From the NCBI GenBank assembly GCA_030848705.1, contig JAUIZM010000017.1:620001-684000 (forward strand): 64,000 nucleotides of DNA. The letters run 5' to 3'. The stretch comes from Heracleum sosnowskyi. Lineage: Eukaryota > Streptophyta > Magnoliopsida > Apiales > Apiaceae. The position numbers were made by a program, and so were the translations under genes. This document shows, one piece after another, positions 52,664 through 64,000 of this stretch (positions within the stretch are counted from its first letter, which is position 1; every line of letters starts with the position of its first letter). The notes under the pieces were generated by a model, which saw only the letters and a list, made by a program, of their open reading frames with translations, was not told where the DNA came from and did no database searches.

Positions 52664-53280
52664 AGATGACTATAACTTCATCTTTAATCTTACTGTCAAT
52701 GTTGGCGCATAACTAGATTATTACTCCCGCAATTTGGCGTACTGTTAGATTGTGGGTGATGGTCAAAATTAGCACAATTTTTAAATTTGGCGATTAAAAT
52801 ATCATATTTTAAAATTTTGACAAAAAATATCAACGAAATACGCTTTTCTTAATTAGGTATCTCGAGATACGTTTTCGGGGACTGGGTATCTCAAGATACG
52901 CTTTTTAGAACTGGGTATTTAACTCAATTTTTCTCTGAAATACGTTTTTTCATACTGGATATTCTGAAATACGCTTTCCCAAACTGGAAATATGTCCATA
53001 TACCTATTCTGGGACTTGGTATTTCACCCAAAATTTTGAATTTTTTTTTCTTAAAAATTTATATTTCATCAAAAAATAAAGAATTAACATTTTTTGAGAT
53101 ACCCACTCCATGAATGGGTATTTGGTTCTTAAAAATGGATATTTTTGTTACTTAACCTTAAAAAATGTGGTATTTTTGTCATTTTTTCTTAGATCGTAAA
53201 AGTAACAAATACAAGAAAAAGCAACATGTCTTATGAGTTATGAATCCATGTTATGTATATTACACTCAGAAACTGAATAG
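52664..53280. repeat. Degenerate array of agatacg(c/t)ttt(t/c) and ctgggtat words
   Basis: Between 52830 and 53010 the words gatacg(c/t)ttt and (a)ctgg(g/a)tat(t/c)tc alternate about six times, in the style of the array at 7190-7600. The ends fall in AT-rich sequence. No gene. Confidence 0.4.
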
Positions 53281-53649
53281 TTGTCAAGTTTAAGTTCCCG
53301 AAAAGGCCTCTTTATTATTGACCACTCTCTGAATAAATTTCTAAAGAACATAACAATAGAGATGTACAGCAATGACTGCAGAACTCGCTAACTAAACTAA
53401 CCAAGAACGCAGGGTTGGATTTGGTTCTTTCTTCTTCTTTCCTATCCAAGAAGATGTGAACTGAAATGAGGGTGCAACAGGACTTGCCTGGGTCACTCAT
53501 CCTTATACTACTCTAGCCCAATCATGCTTAACAATGGAATTCTGATGAGATTCAATGCATTAGTGTTGGTATGATCGCACACTGCTTGGTTTGATTCCGT
53601 ACTTCAAGCTTGACTGTCATTTCTAAATCAGAGATTCCGAGATCTCGAA

Positions 53650-56600
53650 TCAACAATTCAAAATAGCAGATTGATTAGCAGAGCATCTCTGTCTCGGCAG
53701 ACGGCGCGTCCTCTTTCCCCACCCTGTTAGATTTCTATCCTCGACTTCCAATTCCCTACAAGTAGGCTGCTGTACTGGTGGAGGCAGGCAACTTACAGCT
53801 GTTTGTGGAGGAGCCAAATCTACCAAACGCTTCCTTCCCCTACCATTTCTACCAGCTCTCCTCTGTGAGAAACTTGACTGCCAAGTCTGACCTGAAGCTT
53901 TAAAAATCTCTTCAATGGTCTGCAGATCCTCGGTGACCTCGCGCCTTGACAGGGAAACAAGACCAGGCAATATGTCCCTCTGAAAGTCCCTGAGCTGCCG
54001 TCCCCTTCTTGCTTGTCTTTTTCGGCCCTGTTTTGCTACTGAAGTGACTCTTGTATCTTTGTCGTCACAATCATCCAAAACATATGGCTGAGTACAGTAA
54101 TCTTCTACCTTGGTTTCTTGCAAATTTAGTGTCATAAACTCAAAGTAGTCCATGCCTTGAGGAACAGTTTCCTCATCAGATGTATCATCCACTTTAGTTA
54201 AACCAACTTTGTTAATCTTACTCTCATTATCACTTCCTTCGTAAGAAGAAATAACCTCGGACAACCACAGGAGGCGTGTAGGAGACGAAGCTTCTGGGGG
54301 CTGACAAGTAGAATCAAGAAGATCCAACTGGGATGATGATATGGTGATTATTGCCTCTGCTGCAATTCTGGAAAGTTCGTCATACTTGTCATCTAATGAC
54401 ACTCCTACGCACTTCTCAGTTTTCTTCTCTAAAAGATCTGTTTCAAAGGAAACGTCAGTAGCAGACCCAATAACTGCAGGAGCCTCCAAATCAATCTCTG
54501 TCGCCGGAATCCTCACAACAGCAGCACGAACAGAGGGTGTAGATGGAGTTTCTTCTTCATCTAGAGTCAAATTTAAATCTATTTGAGGTCTTGGAACAGA
54601 AAAATGATTGTTTAGTTTACGATTTGCAATTGAAGATGTCTCTTCATGCTGGCTAATAGATTTAACATTTTGGGTGAAAACTTCGGAGGATCCATCACAA
54701 TCAAGTTTGGACACATTATGAATTGGTTTGGAGGCACTAACTGGGGAAATCAAAACCTTCGGAAAGTGAGGCGCATGAACAGTAGGAAAATCCGACATTG
54801 TACTATTGTTTCCGGAGTTGCAATCAGCAGCTCTTTTTCTTTCAGAGTCAGAACCACATGTTGCTAATGTGGAGTCCATAAAGGGACCCTTTGTAATTTT
54901 AGTATTATTGAAGAAATGGTGAGAGCGAGTCTGCAACGAGTCCAAACTCATTTGATACGCAACTTCTGTTTTCAACTGTTTGTCAGTACTATGATTTCTT
55001 GCATCTGCAAAAACAGAATCTTGTCGAGCAATTACCTTGTTTTGGAAATTGCTCGCAGCTGCAACATAAGTATTCAAATCCAAATATCCATGCTGTTTCA
55101 CACTTGATTGAGAACCAAAACAAATTGCACTCTGATGGGATGCTCCAAGATTTGATGGACGCAGTCTCAAATTATTAGTGCTCTTGTCTCCGGAAAGCTC
55201 TGACATCTGCATGGCAGAACTAGGAGGCCTCCCAGTAAAAGGAGACAATGTGTGATGGCCAGGATTTTCCTGAGCTGACACGGTATCCTGGGCCCGTGCA
55301 CTGCATATTTTTCTTCTAGGAGAAATACAAGAAAGCTCAGAATCCATACCATCAGACCGTTGAATAAGGGGCCGTGAACTAGGTGAATAGCAAGAATTAG
55401 TGGATCTATTTTGGTTTCCACCAGAAACTTGAGCGCCAAATATTGTTCTCATTCTCAGAGGTGCTTCATTGGTTTGATCACAGACGAATGATTTTAAACG
55501 GTCATGGTTTTCCCTGGGATCAGCTTGTGATAATTCAAAGAATGTAGATGGGCACTCATCAGCCATCTTACTAAGGGAAGTATGTTCATCTAATCTTGTG
55601 TTCCCTGAAAAGAGCAGGATCAGATACGTTATTGACAGTTTAATATTAAATGCCAAATAAGATAATAAAGTACAAGTACAACTTTCTACTGCAAGCTGAT
55701 CCTCCAGAGATAATAATAAAGAATTGATATGAAACCATAGCATCACGAAAACAATCACACACTCTTGGATGTGCTATACTTGACGCTTTTTATTACTATT
55801 AAACTGTGAAGAAAATAAAAGAAAAGGGAGAGGAACATTAAAGATATTTTTCCCAATTCTTATTTTAAAAAACAAAAAAAAATTAAGGGGAGAAATGAAT
55901 AGAAGGGATGCGAATTCGAACATAATGCTTGGAGCTTTTTGATTAATTCCAATCTTGGCATCAATACAACATAGGAATAGAATCATATTAGATTATATAA
56001 ATCAATCATTTATATATTCATGTAAAATATAGACTAACAAAAACAATAGTTTCAATTTCTGCTCGTAGGATGCCACCACTAAGCATCTATTTAGTCATGT
56101 TTCAACAAGTACTCAATGGAAATTTTGTTTCTTAAGTAACAAACCACTAACCAATAGGACAGGGAACTAATTTATCTTGTAGAAACAAGTTGGCAACATG
56201 TTTCTTCCCTCTTTCTCTCTACTGCAGTGCTGCGAGTTACATAGTGTTGTAATATAATGACTCCTCTTTACAAGGGAGACGCATTCCAAAAAGTTTTAAT
56301 TAAAAAGTTCAAATTTGAGCCTTTTACTCTTCATCTCTATCTAAATAGCCTTTGCAAACTTGTATTGGTCAGGATAGGGTGAAAGACACTATTCTTTTTC
56401 TCACCAAATGATCTAAATATAAGTGAAAGCACGGCTTGCACAAAGCAGGATCTCATAGTCAAAATGATATCATATTGGCTTAAAAAACACATGTATTACA
56501 GTATTAGAACAAAAAACTAAATCTACTAAAATGTCCATACCAGCTTTGGAGTGGAAAGTTAAGTGCCAGTTTCCATTCTTGACACTCTCTGACTGTATAG

Positions 56601-57657
56601 TGTTGAAAACATTTCTTCCATCCTTTTCTCCAAGGCAACTATGCAAATCCCGTTCTTTTATGTCCTCCCTGAGATTTACGGATATTTCTACATTCCTCAC
56701 AGGATCTCTAGTAGATGATTCCTCAACCCATATTGGTTCGTTCAAGTCAACCAATTTATTGTTTCTCTTTGAATTTAAAACAAATCTATTAGCATCTCTG
56801 TTGCTTTGACCGTTTGAAACACTTCTAGGACACAAATTCATATCTAATTTAGATAACAACGAAGAATTTTTCTCCAAGGGGAAACTTCCATTCCCTTCCA
56901 CTCCAAAAATTCTTTCTCCCTGTTTTCCTACATCATTCACTTTTAGTTCAAACATTTTTTTCTGAAACTGGTATTCAGGCTTAGGAAATTCATAGTCCTT
57001 CAAGTGTGTCCTGTCATGGGAGGATAGCTTCTTACCTTTTACCACGTAAGAATCAGAGACACAGGATATATTATTATCATCTTTAAAGGAGTTTTGCAGT
57101 GTAGGTAAACTAGGTTTCGTTGTTTCAGCAGGCAACAAAAATTTGTGTGATTCTCTCCTTCCAAGATCATTCATCAGCTCTCTCTGCCTTCTGTAAAGGC
57201 GGTGGAGTTCTTGAAGCTGGAAGACAAATGACATTTGATGGGTAAATATAATGCATTAAGTTACAAGTTCATTAATCAACTTCCCTTCTGTTAAACCTCG
57301 TTTAGTGAGAAAATGAAACCTGGTGCATAACAAATCATTTCTTATATCTTAATTTAAAAAAAAAAATCAGTTTCAATGACATATAAGACACACTTCATTA
57401 GTTAAAAAACAAAACTGAAGCAGTCAAACCTGTTCTCTGAACACCGATTCATGCTTCAATATAGTTTGCCTCACTTTTTCTTTGTTGTATCCCATGTATC
57501 TGTCCATAGTTGAACTTGCCAAAAATGAGTCATTTACTTGCCCATTTTGAAAGCTTTTGCCTTCATCATAGACTGCCCACATCCCATTGCCTGCATTACT
57601 AAGATCCCTCGAATAATATCCAGGAAAGTATGCCTTGGAATGTAATTTAGTTCCCAT
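53650..57657 (-). CDS. DUF863-family nuclear protein, three coding exons
   Basis: Exons 57657-57430, 57216-56541 and 55604-53650 join in phase to 952 aa. Junctions: GAACAG|GTTTG to CTTCCAG|CTTC; GCTG|GTATG to TTTTCAG|GG. The start MGTKLHSKAYFPGYY, the KHESVFREQ helix and the LQELHRLYRRQRELM continuation are the usual beginning of the plant DUF863 family (PF05904). Exon 3 has an LNLTL phrase near residue 640 that fits an EAR (LxLxL) repression motif. It also has basic clusters (KQGRKRQARRGRQLRDFQRD; GWGKRTRRLPRQR) that fit nuclear import, and a helix GRQLRDFQRDILPGLVSLSR. The molecular function of the family is not established. An untranslated exon upstream probably ends at 58133 (GTTG|GTAAAT). 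The ORF start at 57678 reads through the acceptor and is not the true start. Confidence 0.88.
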
Positions 57658-58133
57658 TCCTGCAATGAGACCGAGCACCCCTGAACTGATACAATAGTCA
57701 AGAAATTACTAACCAATCAATATCCAATTCTAGCTTTTAGTAGAAGCATCTCAATTCTATAACTTGTAACAACATTTCAACTGGCTCCTTTACGCATTAA
57801 GCTGATAAGGGTCACTAAATCTTTTTCTTAAAACAACTAACAGCAATTTTAGGAAATCTAATACGAGGTTGACTTCGAAACTCACTAAGTTCTAAGCAAT
57901 CTTACCAAGGCCTAATGAAGAAAGGAAACAACCCAAAACTCCACAATACATACACATACATCAAGAATAACCAAAACAATTACCCATCAAATTAAACAAT
58001 CTCCAAAGAATTTGCTCAAACCACAATTATTTTAATAAAAAAACTACCATAAAGATTATATTATAAAATTAAACTTAATTATACAACAACACAAATAGAA
58101 ATATCATTACATAGATAAGGAAAGAAATTTACC

Positions 58134-58500
58134 AACTATCCAAATTGAGCCCACAACCCTTTGAAAAGCTCCACAAGAAATCCAAGAATCAGAAACAGAA
58201 AGCCATGAAGAGACAGAGTCTGCAATTGGGTCAAGCTCTAAAAAAGATAGGATTAAATACAATTATACAAAAAGCCCATAAATTCTATTAAGAAGAATTG
58301 TAATATACTAGTATTATACAATCAAAGTGGATGCCTTTCACTATCAGAAATGAACACAGAGAAAAGTAGTAGTAGAAGTAGTACAATTTAAGAAATAAAT
58401 TACAATGATCTAGTGGGTCACTATCTGATCAGCTGCAGACACATATATTACTCTCTCTCATCACTTTCTCTCTCTCTAGAAATCTAACCAGGAAGAAATG
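58134..58500 (-). promoter_or_regulatory. 5' UTR exon and promoter region of the DUF863 gene
   Basis: On the minus strand, a GA/CT-rich leader (agagagagaaagtgatgaga near 58450-58480) precedes the donor at 58133/58132. Long CT/GA runs are common at plant transcription starts. Confidence 0.45.
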
Positions 58501-58961
58501 GACAGGCATATTAACAAACAATGACTTAAAAGGTTGTCAACAACCGTTGTCTCATAATATTATTCTCTGTATCTATATTTTTTTATTATTTAATCTTTTA
58601 TCTGATACCACCAATGCCTTTATTTTAATCTTTTCTATTTATGAGAATATGTCTATGTATGTATCTTTAAGATTAATACAAAAAGATAATAGTTTCTTGA
58701 TTTTCTTTAGGTGGTATATATTAGAAAACATATTCTTAAAAGTTTCGAAAGTGACAAGGGCACAACAAAAGCAGTTGTGAAACTTCTAAATTTAGATATA
58801 GAAATTATGATTTCCTGGATTTCCTCGTATTAAATGATGAGGAATTCACCAAGTCATGGTAGTAAATTTCCGTTAAACTTCTCCAAATGAAACAAGTCCG
58901 TATGTTATATTTGAAAAGTAAATTTTTTCTGGCCAATCTACTTGTATGAGTATAAACATTT
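58501..58961. other. No gene seen
   Basis: AT-rich; the plus frame at 58547-58780 is rich in Phe, Leu, Ile and Tyr from AT bias and has no family. Confidence 0.3.
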
Positions 58962-58964
58962 ATA

Positions 58965-59405
58965 TATTTTTTTTGAGAAATTTAAATCAAATTTCATTAA
59001 CCTGAAACAAACTCGGCCGAGACAAATTCTCAAACGGTTATGCAATCAGGTTGAAAAACAAATAAACGAGCTAAACAATTAGTCATTTTATTTTCGGATC
59101 GCTTAAGATATTGAATACAAATATTCTTGAAATTAAAAATGAATTCGATGGTATCCCGAGCAATCCAGCATACACCCACTTTCGATATTTTCCGGAAAAC
59201 AATAGCATCGCAATTGAATTTCACATAATTAAATTTAGATTCAGTCCACTGTTCACATATTTCAGTTGCACTAACTGAGATCGGAGGTACAAATGTCCTA
59301 TAGCATAAACAATCTTCTGTTATGAAAAGTGAGTTTTTGCGATTTACACCATCATTCCATTCCACACCACTTTGATACGAACATTCCACATTTTTCAATA
59401 CACCG
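58965..59405 (-). pseudogene. LINE 3' fragment with RNase H-like relic
   Basis: 122 residues are open: an RNase H-type start (FNYVKFNCDAIV) runs straight into the far end of the domain (IQYLKRSENKMTNCLARL), so the middle is deleted. It continues to a typical LINE 3' end (minus strand CAGGTTAATGAAATTTG, then A-rich at 58967-58974). Confidence 0.6.
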
Positions 59406-59875
59406 TATTAATCATTCTCAACGAAACAACCAACACAAAACAACTCAAAAATATCAAAACATACTAAACTCTTATAAATAGATACAACAAATAACCCAAA
59501 AAAATTGGGTACAGAAAACACACATCACCTAAGAAAGAATATTATTGAAAGGAAAACAAGATCGAAGTAAGAAAGAGGGCCTCTGGCCGGTAGAGAAGCC
59601 ACCAGCAGAGGGGGAAAACGAAGACGGCTAACTAATAAGAGAGAGAAAAAGTTTTTTTTAGGATTTTGCTCCATTTATTTCCCTTTATAAAAAGTTTAAT
59701 AATGGGTAGTAACCAACATTTCCAAACTTTTTAATATTAAAAAAAAATTACAAAATCTTTTATTTATCAACTCGTACGTTTGAACAAACTCAATATCAAC
59801 ATTAACAAATATTTAAATTAAATAAATGAGATTGAAACGCTCGAACCAAAACTAAATCAAATCCAAATATCATGT
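59406..59875. other. No gene; possible 5' part of another LINE relic
   Basis: A GC-richer island at 59570-59640 (cctctggccggtagagaagcc) is conspicuous among AT-rich DNA and looks like retroelement leader, but no frame is open. Confidence 0.25.
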
Positions 59876-61149
59876 ATACTATATTATTATATTAAAAACG
59901 GAATGTTAAAAGTTTCGTTAAGAGTCTGGTCCTCCATAGTTTGGTCACTCAATTCGCAATAGTTGGATCTTTCCAATCAAATCGATGAGAATAATTGGAT
60001 ACAATACTAAACATTATTATATAGAGTAACTTTTCTATTTTTTTCATAACTAAAATATCTCGTTTTTTAGAAATATCACGTGCGGTTTTATTTAATAAAA
60101 TAAAATAATAATATTATAATTACTATTAACTAACCGATTACCATTTTTAGCCGAAGCATAAATTCTTTTTTATATTTTCTAACTAAAATCTCTCATTTTC
60201 TAAAATTATAACATGCAATATCTATATCAATACTATTATATAATAGACGAAACATTAAAAATTTGGTCGGTCAGTATGGTACGTTGTGATTTTACTTAAT
60301 TGTTCTTTCTTAAATTCGTGTTTTTACTTAATTAACCTTACTTAATTATAGAAATATATTATTAAATAATAATATTACCTATTTATAACCAATTACCTTT
60401 TTCACCTAAAATACATTTTTTTGTTTTAACAAATTCCCCTACTTTTTCAAATATATCACGGACAATTACCTTTTTTAACCAAAACATGTTAGTTTTTCTA
60501 TTTTTCCTTACTAAAACCCCTCATTTTCTAAAAATATAACGGACAAACCTTTAGTTATTTATTTTTAAACCTAATATTATAATTATTATTTTAAAAATTT
60601 ACCTATTTTAACATGTATACTTATTTTTCTTAACAAATGTAATTACTAAAAATATTAAAATATAAATAAGCAAATACATATTTATAACCAATTACTTTTT
60701 CAGCTAAAACACATTATAGATTTTTTTCTAACAAAGTCCCTCATTTTCTAAATATATCACGAAAAATTGCCTTTTTCAATTTACTTTTTCTATTTTTCTC
60801 ACTAAAATCCATTTTTTTTCTAAAAATATCACGGACAAACTCTTTACTTATTTATTTTAAAACGTATTTAAATAATTTAAATTATTAAATTTTAAAACCT
60901 CATTTTTCAAAAATATCACGGTCATTTACCTTTTTAGTTATTTTTATTTTTCCATACTAAACCCCCATTCTTTCCAAAAATATAATGAGCAAACCCTTAC
61001 TTATTTTAAAATATTTTTTTAATGTTTTTAATTAATTAAAAGTGTTTAGCTATTTTAACATGCCTACTTATTTTTTTAACAAATACAATTAAAATAATAA
61101 TAACAAAATAACAATTAACAATCTGTGCATCCCACGGGTTTTAAGCTAG
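59876..61149 (+). mobile_element. Helitron-like non-autonomous element
   Basis: The 3' end has an imperfect hairpin (ctgtgcatcccacggg) then ttttaag, CTAG and T at 61150. The start-like phrase ttatattaaaaacggaatg at 59887 recurs as ttatattaaagacggaaca at 61154, each followed by cctcca(t/c)agtttggtcactc about 40 bp on. This is what two tandem copies of one family would give. The interior has repeated tttctaaaaatatcacgg words and no ORF. Confidence 0.5.
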
Positions 61150-61153
61150 TTAT

Positions 61154-61531
61154 TATATTAAAGACGGAACACTGAAAATTTTGTTCATAGTCCTCCACAG
61201 TTTGGTCACTCTTGTTAAATCGATGAAAACCGTTTGATAAAATATTAAAAATTATTATATACAATACCTTTTATATATTCTAATCTAAAATTCCTTTTTT
61301 TTCTTACAACATTACGAGTAATTTAATTTAATAAAATATTAATATTAATATTATAACTACTAATAAATAACTAATTATATTTTTCAGCTAAAAAACGTTA
61401 CCTTTTATATTTTTCCTAACTAAAATCTCTCATTTTCCAAAAATATCACGGACAATTCCATTTTATAAAATATTATAATTACTAATAACTAATCGATTAC
61501 CTTTAAACCAAAGTGTGTGTATATATATATA
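61154..61531 (+). mobile_element. Start of a second copy of the Helitron-like element
   Basis: It matches the beginning of the copy at 59876 for about 350 bp and then ends at the inverted terminus at 61532. Confidence 0.4.
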
Positions 61532-62759
61532 CTAGTCTATAACACGTGCAAGGCACGAACCTTAAAAAATAATAAACTAAAAAATTTAATGTGAACGGAA
61601 AATATTAAATAAAATAAAAATTAATATGATAAATTATAAAATGAGAAACTTAAATATTTATTGGAACATAAAAAAATATAAAAAAAATACAAATGAGGCC
61701 GAGGAAGATAAATGAGGTATTATTAATAATATTTTATAATAAAATAATATTAATAATAATGACAGATAGAAAATCTAACATGTTTTAATTAAAAAAAGTA
61801 ATTGGCCGTGATATTTTTAGAATTGTTTTAATTATATTAACTCTATTTATTAAAAAAATACGTTGACATGTTAAAATAAGTAAGTTTTTTAATAAGGACA
61901 AATAGAAAAGCTAACATGTTTTAATTAAAAAAAGTAACTGCCCATAATATTTTTAGATGTGTTTTAATTATATTAATTGTATTTAAAAAAAAATACGTTC
62001 ACTTATTAAAATAGGTAATTTTGTTAAATAATTAAAAGTATTAAAATAAGTTTTAAAATATATAAGTAAGAGTTGCACTTAATATTTTTGGAAAATAGAG
62101 ATTTTAGTCATAACAAATATAAAAGGTAAAATATTTTAATTTAAATATAATTGCCCGTGATATTTTTGGAAAATAAGTAAATTTTGTTAGAAAAAAAAAT
62201 AGGTAAGTTTTTTTAAATAATTAAAAATATTAAAATAAATTTTAAAATATATATGTTGCACTTGATATTTTTGGAAAAGAGAGATTTTAATGATAACAAA
62301 TATAAAATGTAATACATTTTAATTTAAAGGTAATTCTCCGTGATATTTTTGGAAAAGAAGTAGATTTTGTTAGAAAAAAACGTTTTAACTATAAAAGGCA
62401 ATCAGCTAGTTACTATTTTTATATTATTTTATTATTTATTAAATAGAGTATTAAAATAGGTTTTAAAATAAATAAGTAAGGATTGCACTCATATTTTTGG
62501 AAAATAGAGATTTTAGTGATAACAAATATAAAAGATATTATGTTTTAATTTAAAGGTAATTGTCGTGATATTTTTGAAAAATGAGTAGATTTTGTTAGAT
62601 TTTTTTTAATTATAAAAGGCAATCAGTTAGTTACTATTTTTATATTATTTTATTATATATTAAATAGAGTATTAAAATAGGTTTTAAAATAAATAAGTAA
62701 GGATTGCACCTTATATTTTTGGAAAACATAGATTTTAGTAATAACAAATATAAAAGGTA

Positions 62760-63795
62760 TGGGAATGGTTAAAATGGTGTAGAAATTCTTCGGTACAAGT
62801 ATGTTGGGGTTTATCGTTGTTGTCGACACTTTGGTCGCTGTGGTTGTGTAGAAATTTGGTTGTTTTTGAAAGGAAAAACACTGATGTTAACGAGGTGGTA
62901 TGGTTAATCAAAGTTAGAGCTTGGAAATGGGCTCAAGCGTGTAAGATGTTATCTGAATTTACAAGAAACTTGTGGGATGTTAACCCTATAGGAGCTGTGT
63001 TGAATTCACAAATGCCTAGTTCAGTGCACATCAAAAAATTTGTTGATGCTTCAGGATACTCGGATGGGGCATTCAAGGTTCTAAACAATGGAGTAGTCAA
63101 AGCAGGAATAGGAGGTTTTTTGAAAGACAAGCATCAGAACCTAGTATATATCTTCTCAGGGCCCACAGAAGCTTTGAGTCCCTTGCAAGCGGAAATCAAA
63201 GCATTTTACTGTTTGATCAAGGCAGTAGAAGATTCACAATGGAAGGAGAAGAATATTTTGTTTCATGTAGACGTAAGGAAGTTCTCAGATTCATTGCAAA
63301 AATTAGAGCTGGATTATTTTTAGATCAGTGCTCTCTTGAAGGTGACATAGTTAGGTTTTGTCAGAAAAGCAATTATCATTTTAAGCATGTTAATAGAAGT
63401 GAAAATTCAGGAGCTGATGACTTAGCTTCGCAAGGCTTAAGCAGACTTCAATTGATCCAGGGGTGGTATTAAAATAAGGGCTAGTAGACGATCAGTTTCA
63501 AGCTCTGTTTGAAGATGAGCTGCATGAAGTGGTTATTGAAAGATGGACAGGAGGGTGAAGCGGATGAAGTTAATGTTTAAGTTCAGTTTGGAAACTCAAT
63601 AAATCAAGTTTACCTCAGTTTTGTTTGTTAAGATGCTGGTGTACATAAAGAGTCAGAAGTGCCAAGTTAATTTTAATAGTACTTCTTAATTTGTTTGGCG
63701 GATGATGTAGTGGTCTTGTCTCCAATGAATGGGCCTGTTATAATCTCTTGTAATGGTTTATTTCCTATTAATGAATTGGTTTTGCTTCTCAAAAA
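62760..63795 (+). mobile_element. 5'-truncated LINE with 14-bp target duplication
   Basis: The insert is flanked by aaatataaaaggta at 62746-62759 and 63796-63809. It ends in a short A-run after ttaatgaattggttttgcttctc, a typical plant LINE tail. The uninterrupted repeat unit is restored when it is removed. Confidence 0.85.
62764..63472 (+). pseudogene. LINE-encoded RNase H domain, frameshifted
   Basis: Open from the left junction (EWLKWCRNSS, SLWLCRNLVVFERK) through an RNase H fold: FVDASGYSDGAFKVLNNG (first Asp), AEIKAFYCLI (Glu), FHVDVRKFSDSL. A frameshift near 63300-63315 moves the rest into the next frame: HFKHVNRSENSGADDLASQG (last Asp region). This is the C-terminal domain of a plant L1-type ORF2; RT and endonuclease are absent. 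Confidence 0.8.
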
Positions 63796-64000
63796 AAATA
63801 TAAAAGGTAATATGTTTTAATTTAAAGATAATTGTAATGATATTTTTGGAAAAAGAGTAGATGTTGTTAGGAAAAAAATATTTTAATTATAAAAGTCAAT
63901 CATCTAGTTACTATTTTGGTAACTTGACAATAATACAATTTTATTAAAGATTTGATTTGTAGTAGCTTTCGTTATCCTAAAAAGAAAAGTATATTTGTAA

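Larger units (their letters stand above)
61532..64000 (-). mobile_element. Helitron-like element (minus), with tandem units of about 230 bp, interrupted by a LINE
   Basis: On the minus strand a hairpin CGTGCCTTGCACG, then TGTTATAGA and CTAG, T, lies at 61532. To the right, units with aaataagtaaggattgcac, atttttggaaaa(g/t)agagatttta, aacaaatataaaa and gtagattttgttag repeat at about 62060, 62250, 62470 and 62700. They resume after the LINE at 63796 and run off the edge. Confidence 0.5.

Noticed and set aside
57424..57678. Start of the DUF863 protein at 57678
   Set aside because: The first seven residues are read from a probable intron or 5' UTR acceptor region (TTGCAG|GA ATG); family proteins start at MGTK.

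Overview
The window is plant nuclear DNA, very probably from a eudicot. It has AT-rich intergenic DNA, GT-AG introns, plant-type genes (CNGC2, a UGT708-type glycosyltransferase, a DUF863 protein, a membrane RING protein), nuclear tRNA genes, and many plant transposons nested in one another. An asterid such as an Apiaceae species is possible, but the sequence alone does not settle it.

Layout. 1-6.8 kb: the 5' end of an unidentified minus-strand gene running off the left edge, a complete membrane-anchored RING-finger gene (1580-2344, minus), remnants of a copia retrotransposon (4.4-6.1 kb), and a probable minus-strand 5' UTR exon near 6.7 kb. 8660-20474: an 11.8-kb Sirevirus-like Ty1-copia element on the minus strand. 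It has 515-bp LTRs, TSD gttag, PBS, PPT, gag, a broken protease, integrase/RT/RNase H, and an extra 1206-aa ORF between pol and the 3' LTR. 20477-22330: a hAT-like element interrupted by a Mutator-like foldback element. 24.1-28.4 kb: the 3' LTR of a minus-oriented gypsy (Tat-like) element and an antisense, spliced, frameshifted gene of the 'putative gypsy type transposon' kind. 31.5-34.4 kb: a small related element without gag or pol, carrying a 24-bp minisatellite. 36175-40186: a mariner-like element whose transposase is split by a 1.3-kb solo LTR.

41.5-48.7 kb is the main genic part. It holds the CNGC2 (DND1-type) cyclic nucleotide-gated channel in 7 or 8 exons, a CACTA MITE, and an intronless UGT708-type glycosyltransferase. 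49.3-52.7 kb: two identical tRNA-Gln(TTG) genes, a tRNA-Phe(GAA) gene and a hAT MITE with a perfect 8-bp TSD. 53650-57657 (minus): a three-exon DUF863-family gene with an upstream 5' UTR exon. 58.9-64 kb: AT-rich Helitron-like sequence with two LINE fragments, one bounded by a 14-bp TSD.

The host genes do not form a pathway. They are neighbours on a chromosome arm separated by transposons. The least expected signals are in the retroelements. Each of the two large families carries its own short motif many times over (TCAGAGTTT in the copia element, ATGCGAGC in the Tat-like one). Each carries an extra gene outside gag-pol. The minisatellite repeat units keep base pairing by compensatory changes.
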